Source: an uncultured Corynebacterium sp.
GTDB taxonomy: Bacteria; Actinomycetota; Actinomycetes; Mycobacteriales; Mycobacteriaceae
NCBI RefSeq assembly: GCF_946222985.1
Contig: NZ_CAMIFY010000019.1
Coordinates: forward strand, 1 to 43,354
Direction: 5' to 3'
Length of the DNA: 43,354 nt
The notes under the pieces were generated by a model that searched no databases, was not told the DNA's origin, and saw nothing but the letters and a program-made list of their open reading frames with translations. Below are positions 32,313-41,049 of the stretch, one piece after another. How positions within the stretch are numbered: position 1 is the stretch's first letter; each line of letters starts with the position of its first letter. A program made the position numbers and the translations under genes.

Positions 32313-35300
32313 GTGTCTGCCGAAACTGACGTAATCAAGCGAAGTCCCGACCCAGATGAACCCGTGGTCCAGGTCGATCGCGTGGAACGCCCGCCGATGG
32401 ACGGGCCGGTGCCCGGCAAGGGCCTCCGGATCACCGCCATCGCCGCGGGCATCATTGGTTTCCTGTGCTTCGTCGCGCTTCCGTTCCTGCCCGTCGTCCA
32501 GACCCAGTCGTCGCTGAGCTGGCCGCAGAACGACAGCCTCAACTCCGTCGACGCGCCGCTGATGGCCCAGGCCCCGGTGTCGCTGTCGATGGAGGTGCCG
32601 CTGTCGCTGACCGACGAGCTGCCCGAGGAGCGCACGCTGCTCGTCGGCACGCTGCCACCGACGTCGAAGGACCCGACGGCGGAGGGCATGCAGATCCGCC
32701 GCACCGACAACTCCGTCGACGTCGTCGTGCGCGACCGCGTGCTGCTCACGCTCGACGAAGACGAAGTCGCCGCCAACCAAGGCGGCATCATCAGTTTCCG
32801 CTCCGATCATGAGCGCACCGAAGCCTTCATCGACGGCGCGGTCGACTCCGAGGGCGAGCCGCTGCGCGGCGTAGTCGAGGAAGACATCCGGCCGCAGACC
32901 ACCGGCATCTACACCTCGCTGCCCACCGACGGCGACGCCGCCGCGGCCGTCGCCGCCGGCCTCGACGTCGACATGGAGATCGACTCGCGCTACACGTCGA
33001 AGCCGACGGTGATCAAGTACATCGTCATGTGGCTCGGCCTGCTGCTCGCGCTTGTGTCGTTGTGGACGCTCTACCGCATCGACCGGGTCGACGGCTCCCG
33101 CCCGACCCCGTGGCTTCGCAAGGACGCCTGGCACTTCAAGCCGCTCGACGGCCTGGTCGCCTTCATCCTCGTGTTGTGGCACTTCATCGGCGCCAACACC
33201 TCCGACGACGGCTACCAGTTCACCATGGCCCGCACGTCCGATGCCGCCGGATACATGGCCAACTACTACCGGTGGTTCGGCGCACCGGAGTCTCCGTTCG
33301 GCTCTCCGTATTACGACCTTCTGGCCTTGATGGTGAAGGTGTCCACGGCATCGGTGTGGATGCGCCTGCCCGCGCTCCTGTCCGGCCTGGCCATCTGGTT
33401 CGTGCTCTCTCGCCTGATCATCCCGCGCCTGGGCGAGGACATCGCCGCGCGGCGCGTGGCGTACTGGTCGGCCGCCGGCGTCCTTCTGGCGTTCTGGCTG
33501 CCGTACAACAACGGCCTGCGCCCGGAGCCGGTCGTCGCGCTCGGTGCACTGCTGACCTGGGTGTTCATCGAACGCGCCATCCTGACCCGTCGCCTGTTCC
33601 CGGCCGCGATCGGCGTCGTCATCGCCACCCTGTCGCTCAGCTGCGGCCCGACCGGTCTCATGGCCGTCGCCGCGCTGATCGCCGGCCTGCCGGTGCTGGT
33701 GCGCATCGTCGTCGAGCGCCACAAGGCCCTCGGCGGCGGCGCCGCCGCGCCGCTGATGCAGACCATGCCCTTCCTCGCCGCCGGCACCGCGATCCTCGTG
33801 GCCGTCTTCGGCGACCAGACGCTGGCCTCCGTGCTGGAGTCCATCCGCGCCCGCGGCGTCATCGGCCCGTCGATGCCCTGGTACGAAGAGCCGATCCGCT
33901 ACTACTGGCTGATCCTGCAGTCCGTCGACGGTTCCTTCACCCGCCGTTTCGCCGTGCTGGCCGCGCTGATGGCGCTGGTGATCACCATCGCCGCGCTGCT
34001 GCGCCACCGCACGGTGCCCGGCGCCCTGGCCGCGCCGTCGATGCGCCTGGTGTTCATGTTCGTGGGCACCATGTTCTTCCTGACCTTCACCCCGACCAAG
34101 TGGACGCACCACTTCGGCGTCTACGCCGGCATCGGCGCCGCCCTGGCGGCCCTGGCCGCGATGGCGATCTCCCACTGGGCGGTCGGCTCGCGCCGCAACC
34201 AGGTGCTGTTCGCCGGTGCGGCGATCTTCCTGCTGGCGTTCTCGCTCATGGGCATCAACGGCTGGTGGTACGTGGGCGCCTACGGCGTGCCGTGGTTCGA
34301 CAAGACCGTGCAGTTCCGCGGCATCGAGGCCGGCAACATCGTCATGGCCCTCGCGCTGCTGACCATCGCAGCCGGCGCCGTGCTGCAGTTCCTCCAGGAG
34401 TTCCGGGGCCGCGACCCCAAGCCGTCGTCGATGGCCGCCCGCCTGCGTCTGGGCACCATCGCGGCGTCGCCGTTCGCGGTGGTCGCGTTCTTCGTCGTCG
34501 CGTTCTCCGTGGCGAGCCTGGGCAAGGGCTTCGTCTCCCAGTACCCGGCGTACTCCATCGGCCTGGGCAACATCCGCGCCCTGACCGGCCAGACGTGCAA
34601 CCTCGCCGAGGACATCCTCATCGAGCCCGACGCGAACAACGGCTACCTCACGCCCGTCGGCGGCGTGGCGCTGGGCGATTCCCTCGACCCGGACGGCAAC
34701 GCCCGCGGTTTCGACCCCGACGGTCTGCCGTCCGACATGAGCGCCGACGCCGTGTGGGTCAACGACGGCCAGGCCAACACCGACCGCACCGAGAACGAGG
34801 ACACCAACTTCATCTCGGGCGGCGAGGGTGCGACGACCGAGGGCGGCACGGAGGATCAGTCCGGCGTCAACGACTCCAATGCGTCGCTGCCGTTCGGCCT
34901 GGACCGCAACCGCATTCCGGTCCTGGGTTCCTACAAGGACGACGTGCAGGTGCCCGGTGCGCTGGAGACGTCCTGGTACGAGCTGCCGGAGCGTTCGGAG
35001 GATGAGCCGCTGCTCATCGTCTCCGCCGCCGGCCGCATCTACCACCACGACATCAACGGCGTGGAGCAGGACGGCCAGAAGCTCGTCGCCCAGTACGGCC
35101 GCTGGAACGGCGCCGAGTGGGAGACGTTGGCGGAGGCCGAGCCGATGGACATCGGTCCGGCACCGACGTGGCGCAACCTGCGCTTCCCCACCGGCGACAT
35201 CCCGGCGGAGGCGACGGCGGTGCGCCTGGTCGCCGAGGACACGAACCTGTCGCAGGGCGAGTGGCTCGCGATCACCCCGCCGCGCATGGCGCAGCTGGAG

Positions 35301-35699
35301 GAGATGACGGAGCTCATCCCGCCGGAGACGGCGACCCTGCCGGACTGGGCGGTGGCCTTCCAGTTCCCGTGCCAGCGTCCGTTCGATCACTTCGCGGGCG
35401 TGGCGGAGAATCCGCGGTACCGCATCATGCCGGACCGCCCGCTGAAGGTGTCGTCGACCGATACGTGGCAGTCGCTGGGCGCCGGTGGCGTGCTGGGCAT
35501 GTCCGACGCGGTCAACGAGTCCGTGGCGGTGCCGTCGTACCAGGTCCACGACTGGAACCGGGACTGGGGATCCATCGAGGCCCTGGCCCCGCGTCCGAAC
35601 GCCGACGGCGTTCGCCCGGACATCGCGCAGATCGACCACGAGGAGATCACCCGTTCCGGCGTGTGGTCCCCGGGGCCGGGAATCGCGAAGGAGCGGTAG
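32313..35699 (+). CDS. emb: Arabinosyltransferase Emb
   Basis: This 1128-residue GT-C arabinosyltransferase builds the alpha-1,5 arabinan of arabinogalactan (and lipoarabinomannan in some relatives). The order is one TM near residue 35, a periplasmic jelly-roll-like domain to about 230, a block of about a dozen TM helices with the catalytic motif GANTSDDGYQ (D298, D299), and a large C-terminal periplasmic domain with carbohydrate-binding character (WYELPERSEDEPLLIVSAAG, IEALAPRPNADGVRP). Only one emb gene is present, as in corynebacteria. GTG 32313 is the likely start, 27 bases after aftA; a TTG at 32304 is also in frame. Confidence 0.94.
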   Translation: MSAETDVIKRSPDPDEPVVQVDRVERPPMDGPVPGKGLRITAIAAGIIGFLCFVALPFLPVVQTQSSLSWPQNDSLNSVDAPLMAQAPVSLSMEVPLSLTDELPEERTLLVGTLPPTSKDPTAEGMQIRRTDNSVDVVVRDRVLLTLDEDEVAANQGGIISFRSDHERTEAFIDGAVDSEGEPLRGVVEEDIRPQTTGIYTSLPTDGDAAAAVAAGLDVDMEIDSRYTSKPTVIKYIVMWLGLLLALVSLWTLYRIDRVDGSRPTPWLRKDAWHFKPLDGLVAFILVLWHFIGANTSDDGYQFTMARTSDAAGYMANYYRWFGAPESPFGSPYYDLLALMVKVSTASVWMRLPALLSGLAIWFVLSRLIIPRLGEDIAARRVAYWSAAGVLLAFWLPYNNGLRPEPVVALGALLTWVFIERAILTRRLFPAAIGVVIATLSLSCGPTGLMAVAALIAGLPVLVRIVVERHKALGGGAAAPLMQTMPFLAAGTAILVAVFGDQTLASVLESIRARGVIGPSMPWYEEPIRYYWLILQSVDGSFTRRFAVLAALMALVITIAALLRHRTVPGALAAPSMRLVFMFVGTMFFLTFTPTKWTHHFGVYAGIGAALAALAAMAISHWAVGSRRNQVLFAGAAIFLLAFSLMGINGWWYVGAYGVPWFDKTVQFRGIEAGNIVMALALLTIAAGAVLQFLQEFRGRDPKPSSMAARLRLGTIAASPFAVVAFFVVAFSVASLGKGFVSQYPAYSIGLGNIRALTGQTCNLAEDILIEPDANNGYLTPVGGVALGDSLDPDGNARGFDPDGLPSDMSADAVWVNDGQANTDRTENEDTNFISGGEGATTEGGTEDQSGVNDSNASLPFGLDRNRIPVLGSYKDDVQVPGALETSWYELPERSEDEPLLIVSAAGRIYHHDINGVEQDGQKLVAQYGRWNGAEWETLAEAEPMDIGPAPTWRNLRFPTGDIPAEATAVRLVAEDTNLSQGEWLAITPPRMAQLEEMTELIPPETATLPDWAVAFQFPCQRPFDHFAGVAENPRYRIMPDRPLKVSSTDTWQSLGAGGVLGMSDAVNESVAVPSYQVHDWNRDWGSIEALAPRPNADGVRPDIAQIDHEEITRSGVWSPGPGIAKER

Positions 35700-35730
35700 G
35701 GGGCGTCGGGCGGAGTCCCGCTTGAGGGAC

Positions 35731-35760
35731 TCTCGCTTTACTGCGTCTCGCTTTACGACG
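35731..35760 (+). repeat. Tandem 15-bp repeat carrying the TCGCTTTACGACG motif
   Basis: TCTCGCTTTACTGCG (35731-35745) is followed directly by TCTCGCTTTACGACG (35746-35760), 30 bases past the emb stop. The second unit holds the 13-base motif also found at 16671 and 40971. Confidence 0.7.
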
Positions 35761-35786
35761 ACCCGCTCCTCCCCCGCGTGACGTCG

Positions 35787-35823
35787 AAGCCCGGGCCGAC
35801 CGACTGGTCGGCCCGGGCTTTCG
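35787..35823 (+). terminator. Terminator after emb
   Basis: A perfect 15-bp stem (AAGCCCGGGCCGACC, 4-base loop GACT, complement) is followed by TCGC, making a short TTT run with the stem end. It should end the dprE1-dprE2-aftA-emb transcript. Confidence 0.8.
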
Positions 35824-35898
35824 CGTTGGCGGACGACGAACGGGAGGCAGGCGGGCGGGCGACGGGCGCGGCCGCAGGATTTCGCCCACAATGGATGC

Positions 35899-36963
35899 GT
35901 GAACAACGAAGGCGGAGACGACGGCACGACCATCTCGCTGGCGGCGGGCAACGACGGTGATGGCGTGCCGCCGATCGTGGTCGCCGCGGTCGTCGTCACC
36001 GACGACGACGGCCGGGTCCTCACCGTCCGCAAGCGGGGCACGGACCGCTTCATGCTTCCGGGCGGCAAGCTCGAGGTGGTGGCCGACGGGGGCGGAGGTG
36101 TGCGTCGTGAAGCTCCCTCGGAGACAGTGATCAGGGAATACCGCGAGGAACTCGGCGGCGAGCTCGATCCGTCGCTGCTGGAGGACTGGGGCGTCGTCGC
36201 CGACGCGGCGGCGAACGAACCGGGGCGCGTCGTCGTCGGGCACCACCGGCGCTACCGCGGCGCGGTGCCCGTCGCTTCGCCGAACGCGGAGATCGAGGAA
36301 ATCCGCTGGGTCGACCCCGCGTGCCCGACCGGGCCGCTGGCGCCGATGCTGGCCAACCACACGCTGCCGAAGCTCCGTAACGGCGCCCCCGCCCGCACGA
36401 TCGAATCCGTCACCGTCTTCGCCGGCTCCGCCACCGGCGCCGACCCCTCCTGGCGCGCGGCGGCCGAGGAACTGGGGCGCACGCTGGGCCGCGAGCGCGT
36501 CGAACTGGTCTACGGCGGGGCGTCGATCGGGTTGATGGGCACGGCCGCCGATGCCGCGCTGGCCGCCGGAGGGCGCGTCACCGGCGTCATCCCCGAGGTG
36601 CTGCGCGACCGCGAAATCGCGCACCGGGGACTGAGCCGGCTGGAGACCGTCGACACGATGGCCCAGCGCAAGGACCGGATGTACGCCCTGGGCGACGCCT
36701 TCGTGGCGTTGCCCGGCGGGGCCGGCACCCTGGAGGAGTTCTTCGAGGTGTGGACCCGCCAACACATCGGCATCCACCAGCAGCCCGTCGCACTGGTCGG
36801 GCCCGGCGGATTCTGGCGGCCGCTGGTCGCGCTGATCGAATCGCTCGTCGACGGCGGTCTGGTGCAGCGCAAGCACCTGGAGTCGCTGATCGTCGTCGAA
36901 GATCCGGCCGAGCTGCTGCCGGCGCTGTGCGCGTGGACGCCGCCGGGCACGAAGTGGTCGTAG
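35899..36963 (+). CDS. NUDIX hydrolase - LOG-family (TIGR00730) fusion protein
   Basis: The 354-residue product joins two domains. The N-terminal NUDIX domain (about 24-155) has VVVTDDDGRVLTVRKRG, PGGKLE and the metal-binding REYREELGGEL. The C-terminal LOG domain (about 168-350) has TVFAGSATGADP, VYGGASIGLMG and P272-GGAGTLEE, with RKDRM upstream: the signature of cytokinin riboside-monophosphate phosphoribohydrolases and related nucleotide N-glycosidases. A reasonable inference is sequential hydrolysis of nucleotides. The Nudix box is stretched: 14 residues separate the Gly and first Glu instead of 5. GTG 35899 is the start; no strong ribosome site is seen. Confidence 0.85.
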   Translation: MNNEGGDDGTTISLAAGNDGDGVPPIVVAAVVVTDDDGRVLTVRKRGTDRFMLPGGKLEVVADGGGGVRREAPSETVIREYREELGGELDPSLLEDWGVVADAAANEPGRVVVGHHRRYRGAVPVASPNAEIEEIRWVDPACPTGPLAPMLANHTLPKLRNGAPARTIESVTVFAGSATGADPSWRAAAEELGRTLGRERVELVYGGASIGLMGTAADAALAAGGRVTGVIPEVLRDREIAHRGLSRLETVDTMAQRKDRMYALGDAFVALPGGAGTLEEFFEVWTRQHIGIHQQPVALVGPGGFWRPLVALIESLVDGGLVQRKHLESLIVVEDPAELLPALCAWTPPGTKWS

Positions 36964-37043
36964 GCGGGGCGCTGAGAAGCGGCAGCGGGGCGGTGGGTTC
37001 GGCGGTGCGACGCAGTTGAAGGCACGGCCCGGGGCACGACGAA

Positions 37044-37085
37044 ACGCGCCGCCGAGGTTCCTTCCCCAGAACCTCGGCGGCGCGT
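37044..37085. terminator. Terminator between convergent genes
   Basis: A perfect 17-bp stem (37044-37060 with 37069-37085) and 8-base loop lie between the NUDIX-LOG gene and the GH25 gene. On the minus strand it is followed by TTCGTCG, so it mainly serves the GH25 gene. Confidence 0.8.
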
Positions 37086-37127
37086 CGGATTCGGCGCGGT
37101 GCGCGCGCGAATCAAGTCATGAACGGG

Positions 37128-38555
37128 TCAGCGCGTGGCGCTGGCCAGCAGTGCGACGACGTCGGACGTCGTGGCCATCAGCTGCACGTCGACCGGCAGG
37201 CTCGACGTGGCGTCGCCGCCGATGACGTCGTCGGTCTCGTCGGCGTTCGGCGCGGTGTCGCCGATCTCCTCGAGCTGATCCTCGGGGACGTTGCCCGACT
37301 CGAGGGCCTGCTTCAGGAACGCGATGAGCGTGTCGATCTGCTCGCGCTGAAGGCCCGAGTCCTTGGCGGCGTCGCGGACCGCGTCGAGCCCGGCTTCGAT
37401 GTCGGCGTCGTCCGAGCCGCCCTCGACGACCTCGAGGATCGCGTCGATCAGCTCGCTGGTGGCCAGCGGCGAATCCGGGGTGGTGGCGTCTTCTTCCTCG
37501 CCGCCGATGACCGCGTCGTCATCGTCGGTCGACTTGTTCTCGTCGGCGGCCTTGTCGTCGTCGGCATCGTCTTCGTCGGTGGCGGCACCCAAGCTGCCGG
37601 TGGCGCCGGCGGCGCGCCCGGTCGGCGGGGACACGGCGTCGGCGGCGACCTCGGTGTCGTCCTCGACGGCGGCGCGGCGAGCGCCGGCGGCCTCCGCGGG
37701 AGTCGTCGACTCGTCGCGGGTCTCGGGGGAGGCGGTGGCGTCACCGGCACCGCGGCCGTTGACGCCGTCACCGGCACCGCCCTTGTCCAGGGCCTCGAGC
37801 TGGGCCTTGGTGCCGTTGAAGGTGTTGAGGTCGACGGGGGTCACGATGCCCGGCACGACGCCGGTCTCGGAACGCTGCCAGAACAGCGGCTCGTTCCAGC
37901 CGCCGGGGACGTCCGTCGGGGGCTCGTTCTGGTACGCCGCCAGCCACAACGGGTAGCCGTTGAGGCCGTTGGTGTCGGCCATCTTCGTGACCCAGAACCA
38001 GCGGTAGGTGTAGATCATCGGCGTTTCGCCGGTCTTGAGTTCCACGCGCTCGAGGAACGTCGCCGCCCACTTCTCCAGGGCAGCCGGGGTCATCCCCGCG
38101 TCGAGCTCCATGTCCAGCACGGGCGGCAGCGTGCGCGCGTCGGCGGGCTGCAGCTTCAGGGCCTCGGCGTACGCGTCGGCCTGGACGATGGCGTCACGGT
38201 CGGGATGGGCCTTGTGGTAGCTGCCGATCATCAGACCGGCGTCGGCGGCGGCCTTGGAATCCTCGGCGAAGTAGGGGCTCAGGCCCTCCTGCCCATCGGT
38301 GGCCTTGATGAACGCGAATTCCTCGCCGGAGGCGGCGACGGCGTCCCAATCCAGTTCGATGCCGGCGGGACGCTGCCACTTGGACACGTCGATGCCGGTC
38401 GGCGAATCGGCGGTGAACGCTTCGGCCGGAGCCGGGGCGACGACGCCGAAGACCAGCGGCAGCGCCGCGGCCATCGCGGCGACGATCCCGACGCGGTTGC
38501 GGCGGGTTCCACGAGTCGGGCGGGACGCGGGGAAGGTCACGGTACGGAAGCTCAT
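37128..38555 (-). CDS. Secreted GH25 lysozyme-like muramidase with acidic C-terminal tail
   Basis: This 475-residue protein has a signal peptide (Arg-rich, then AAMAAALPLVFGVVAPAPAEA, cut near 46) and a glycoside hydrolase family 25 domain (about 52-255). GIDVSKWQ contributes Asp56 and the catalytic pair is D148-M-E150 in LDMELD; YTYRWFWV, PLWLAAYQ and FWQRSE complete the barrel. It should cleave peptidoglycan between MurNAc and GlcNAc outside the membrane. Residues 265-360 are Asp/Glu/Ala/Thr-rich and disordered. A helical region of about 90 residues follows (LATSELIDAILEVVEGG onward). TATAGT 9 bases before the ATG suggests a nearly leaderless message. Confidence 0.88.
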   Translation of the reverse strand: MSFRTVTFPASRPTRGTRRNRVGIVAAMAAALPLVFGVVAPAPAEAFTADSPTGIDVSKWQRPAGIELDWDAVAASGEEFAFIKATDGQEGLSPYFAEDSKAAADAGLMIGSYHKAHPDRDAIVQADAYAEALKLQPADARTLPPVLDMELDAGMTPAALEKWAATFLERVELKTGETPMIYTYRWFWVTKMADTNGLNGYPLWLAAYQNEPPTDVPGGWNEPLFWQRSETGVVPGIVTPVDLNTFNGTKAQLEALDKGGAGDGVNGRGAGDATASPETRDESTTPAEAAGARRAAVEDDTEVAADAVSPPTGRAAGATGSLGAATDEDDADDDKAADENKSTDDDDAVIGGEEEDATTPDSPLATSELIDAILEVVEGGSDDADIEAGLDAVRDAAKDSGLQREQIDTLIAFLKQALESGNVPEDQLEEIGDTAPNADETDDVIGGDATSSLPVDVQLMATTSDVVALLASATR

Positions 38556-38563
38556 GTCAGGTC

Positions 38564-38569
38564 ACTATA
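38564..38569 (-). promoter_or_regulatory. Probable -10 box of the GH25 gene
   Basis: TATAGT on the minus strand ends 8 bases before the ATG at 38555, so transcription would start within a base or two of the start codon. No ribosome site is needed if the message is leaderless. Confidence 0.55.
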
Positions 38570-38582
38570 CCCACATTCACCC

Positions 38583-38612
38583 CATTCGTCACACTATTCA
38601 CATCAGTCACAC
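38583..38612 (-). promoter_or_regulatory. Spaced direct-repeat motif (copy 2) upstream of GH25
   Basis: CATTCGTCACA (38583-38593) and CATCAGTCACAC (38601-38612) repeat with an 18-base period, in the same order and spacing as at 13727-13756. They end 13 bases upstream of the -10 box, overlapping where the -35 would be. Confidence 0.6.
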
Positions 38613-38711
38613 GAGCATCATCCGAATCGTGGCACCCCGCCCGCATTCGCCCTGCGCGAATCGAACATCGACGGGCACCTCCGATCCGGCGGGGTCCTTA
38701 CACTGGGCCGC

Positions 38712-40784
38712 ATGAGCGAGCAGAACGTGACCGATGCCCACGACAACGAGCCGACCGTGACCGACCGGACCGCCTCCGGCCCGTCGGCGACCACCTCCCC
38801 GGACGGGGTCCCGTCCCCGGCGGAGGACCTGTATCGCCACGTCAACGGCACCTGGATCGACTCGCACGAGATCCCCGCCGACCGCGCCGTCGACGGCGCC
38901 TTCCACAAGTTGCGCGAGGAATCCGAAGCGGCCGTGCGCGCGATCGTCGAGGACGCGCCGGCGGAGTCGCGCATCGGCACGCTCTACGGCGCCTTCATGG
39001 ACGAGTCGGCGATCGAGGACGCGGGCATCGACGCCCTGGCCCCGGATCTCGCGGAGCTCGACACCGATGATCGCAATGATCTCGCCGAGGCTCTCGGCCG
39101 CCTCGACCGCGTCGGCGTCACCGGCCCCGCGGCGTTCTGGGTGGAGAAGGACTCCTCCTCGGACGAGGCGATGCTCTACCTCGTCCAGAGTGGGCTGGGA
39201 CTTCCCGACGAGGCGTACTACCGCGAGAACTCCCACGCCGAGACGCTGGCTGCCTATCGCAAGCACGTCGAAGACATGTTGCAGCTGCTGGAGGATTCCA
39301 GCGTCGGCGGCGGCGACTTCGAGGGCTTCGACGGCCTCGATTCCTTCCCCCTGCACGATCTGCCCGATGCGGCGCGCCGCATCGTCGAGTTCGAGAAGGA
39401 ACTGGCCTCGGGCCATTGGGACGTCGTGTCCAGCCGCGACGCCGTTCGCACCTACAACCTCACCGACCTGACGGATCTGCCCGCCGGATACCCGTGGGCC
39501 CGCTGGTTCGCCGCCATGGGCGTCGGCGCGGAATCCGGGGGCGAGGACTCCAAGGGCGTGGACCGGATCGTCGTCATGCAGCCGACCTACCTGGACCACC
39601 TCGCCACCCTGTGGCGCAACACCGACGTCGAGGACCTGCGACTGTGGGCCCTGTGGCGCGTGCTGCGCGCGCGGGCGCCGTACCTGGGCTCGGCGTTCGT
39701 CGAGCAGAACTTCGACTTCTACGGTCGTACCCTCTCCGGCGCCGAAGAACTGCGCGCACGGTGGAAGCGCGGCGTCGGCCTGGTCGAGCGTGCGCTGGGC
39801 CAGGAAGTCGGCAAGGAGTACGTGCAGCGGCATTTCCCGCCGGCGCACAAGGACCGGATGCTCGAGCTCGTCGACTACCTCGTCGAGGCGTACCGCGAGC
39901 GCATCACCGACCTCGATTGGATGACGCCGGAGACCCGCGACCGCGCGCTGGAGAAGCTGGACCAGTTCAAGGCCAAGATCGGCTACCCCGACACGTGGCG
40001 CAACTACGACGGCCTCCAGCTGAGCGGAAATTTGCTTGACGACGTCCGCGCGTCGTCCGCATTCACCCACGACTACGAGGTCGCGAAGCTGGGCAAGCCC
40101 GCCGACCGCGACGAGTGGTTCGCCACGCCGCAGACCGTCAACGCCTTCTACAACCCCGTCGTCAACGACATCACGTTCCCCGCGGCGATCCTGCAGCCGC
40201 CGTTCTTCGATCCGGAGGCCGACGCCGCGGAGAACTTCGGCGCCATCGGCGCGGTCATCGGCCACGAGATCGGCCACGGATTCGACGACCAGGGCTCGCA
40301 GTACGACGGTCACGGCAACCTCAACCAGTGGTGGACCGACACCGACCGCGCCGCCTTCGAGGGACTGACCGACAAGCTCGTCGAGCAGTTCGACGGCCTG
40401 GTGCCGACCGGGCTGCGCGAGCGCGGGGAAACCGGCGTCGGCGTCAACGGCAAGTTCACCCTCGGCGAGAACATCGGCGACCTCGGTGGCCTGGGCATCG
40501 CCGTGGTCGCCTACCGCCGGTGGCTCGCCGACCAGGGCCGGGAAACCGACGTCGTGAAGGACCCCGCCGCCTACCGCGGCCTGTTCCTGTCGTGGGCGCT
40601 GGTGTGGCGCACGGCCATTCGCCCCGAGATGAGCCGCCAGTACCTGGCCATCGACCCGCACTCCCCCGCCGAATTCCGCTGCAACGTCATCGTCTCCGAC
40701 ATCGACGAGTTCCACGTCGCCTTCGACGTGCAGCCGGGCGACGGCATGTGGCGCGACCCCGCCGAACGCGTGACCATCTGGTAG
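38712..40784 (+). CDS. M13-family zinc metallopeptidase (PepO-like)
   Basis: This 690-residue member of the neprilysin/PepO family cleaves short peptides. The start region SPAEDLYRHVNGTWIDSHEIP is characteristic. A helical N-terminal half follows, then NAFYNPVVNDITFPAAILQPPFF, the zinc-binding H518-E-I-G-H522, and E586-N-I-G-D590 with the third zinc ligand Glu. C-terminal motifs include RYLAIDPHSP-like QYLAIDPHSPAEFRCN and a final ERVTIW. There is no signal peptide or TM segment, so it is predicted cytoplasmic, as are several bacterial M13 enzymes. The ATG is at 38712; a start far upstream would run antisense through the GH25 gene. Confidence 0.93.
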   Translation: MSEQNVTDAHDNEPTVTDRTASGPSATTSPDGVPSPAEDLYRHVNGTWIDSHEIPADRAVDGAFHKLREESEAAVRAIVEDAPAESRIGTLYGAFMDESAIEDAGIDALAPDLAELDTDDRNDLAEALGRLDRVGVTGPAAFWVEKDSSSDEAMLYLVQSGLGLPDEAYYRENSHAETLAAYRKHVEDMLQLLEDSSVGGGDFEGFDGLDSFPLHDLPDAARRIVEFEKELASGHWDVVSSRDAVRTYNLTDLTDLPAGYPWARWFAAMGVGAESGGEDSKGVDRIVVMQPTYLDHLATLWRNTDVEDLRLWALWRVLRARAPYLGSAFVEQNFDFYGRTLSGAEELRARWKRGVGLVERALGQEVGKEYVQRHFPPAHKDRMLELVDYLVEAYRERITDLDWMTPETRDRALEKLDQFKAKIGYPDTWRNYDGLQLSGNLLDDVRASSAFTHDYEVAKLGKPADRDEWFATPQTVNAFYNPVVNDITFPAAILQPPFFDPEADAAENFGAIGAVIGHEIGHGFDDQGSQYDGHGNLNQWWTDTDRAAFEGLTDKLVEQFDGLVPTGLRERGETGVGVNGKFTLGENIGDLGGLGIAVVAYRRWLADQGRETDVVKDPAAYRGLFLSWALVWRTAIRPEMSRQYLAIDPHSPAEFRCNVIVSDIDEFHVAFDVQPGDGMWRDPAERVTIW

Positions 40785-40825
40785 CCGGCGCCACCGGCGG
40801 GCGCGGCCGATCTCCTGCCCCACCG

Positions 40826-40957
40826 GTGAGGCGCTTGACCTCGCCCATCGGCGGCTTCTCCGTCGAGGGCGGTGACGGTGGCCCCGTCCCCCGCGACGCC
40901 GCCGCCGAGCGGTTGCGCGCGATCGCCGCGGAGCTGTCGGCGATCCTCGGCATGTAG
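40826..40957 (+). CDS. Possible small protein, 43 residues
   Basis: A short open frame from GTG 40826 reads VRRLTSPIGGFSVEGGDGG, then PRDAAAERLRAIAAELSAILGM, a credible amphipathic helix. It lies 41 bases past the M13 peptidase stop on the same strand, and the TCGCTTTACGACG motif and a hairpin follow its stop. There is no clear ribosome site. It may be real or chance. Confidence 0.35.
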   Translation: MRRLTSPIGGFSVEGGDGGPVPRDAAAERLRAIAAELSAILGM

Positions 40958-40985
40958 CCGACGAGGGAGTTCGCTTTACGACGGC

Positions 40986-41020
40986 GACGGCCCCGACCCC
41001 GTGATGGGGTCGGGGCCGTC
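40986..41020. terminator. Hairpin between convergent genes
   Basis: A perfect 15-bp stem (GACGGCCCCGACCCC, 5-base loop, complement) separates the M13 region from hmuO. No U-tract follows on either side. Confidence 0.65.
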
Positions 41021-41049
41021 GTCGCTTCACATGGGAGGCGGGTACGCGA

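Noticed and set aside
32172..36068. A 1298-codon open frame on the minus strand opposite emb
   Set aside because: It is the antisense shadow of emb; the composition is rich in Arg, Gly, Asp and His in the way typical of reverse frames in GC-rich DNA, and the sense strand gives a clear Emb protein.
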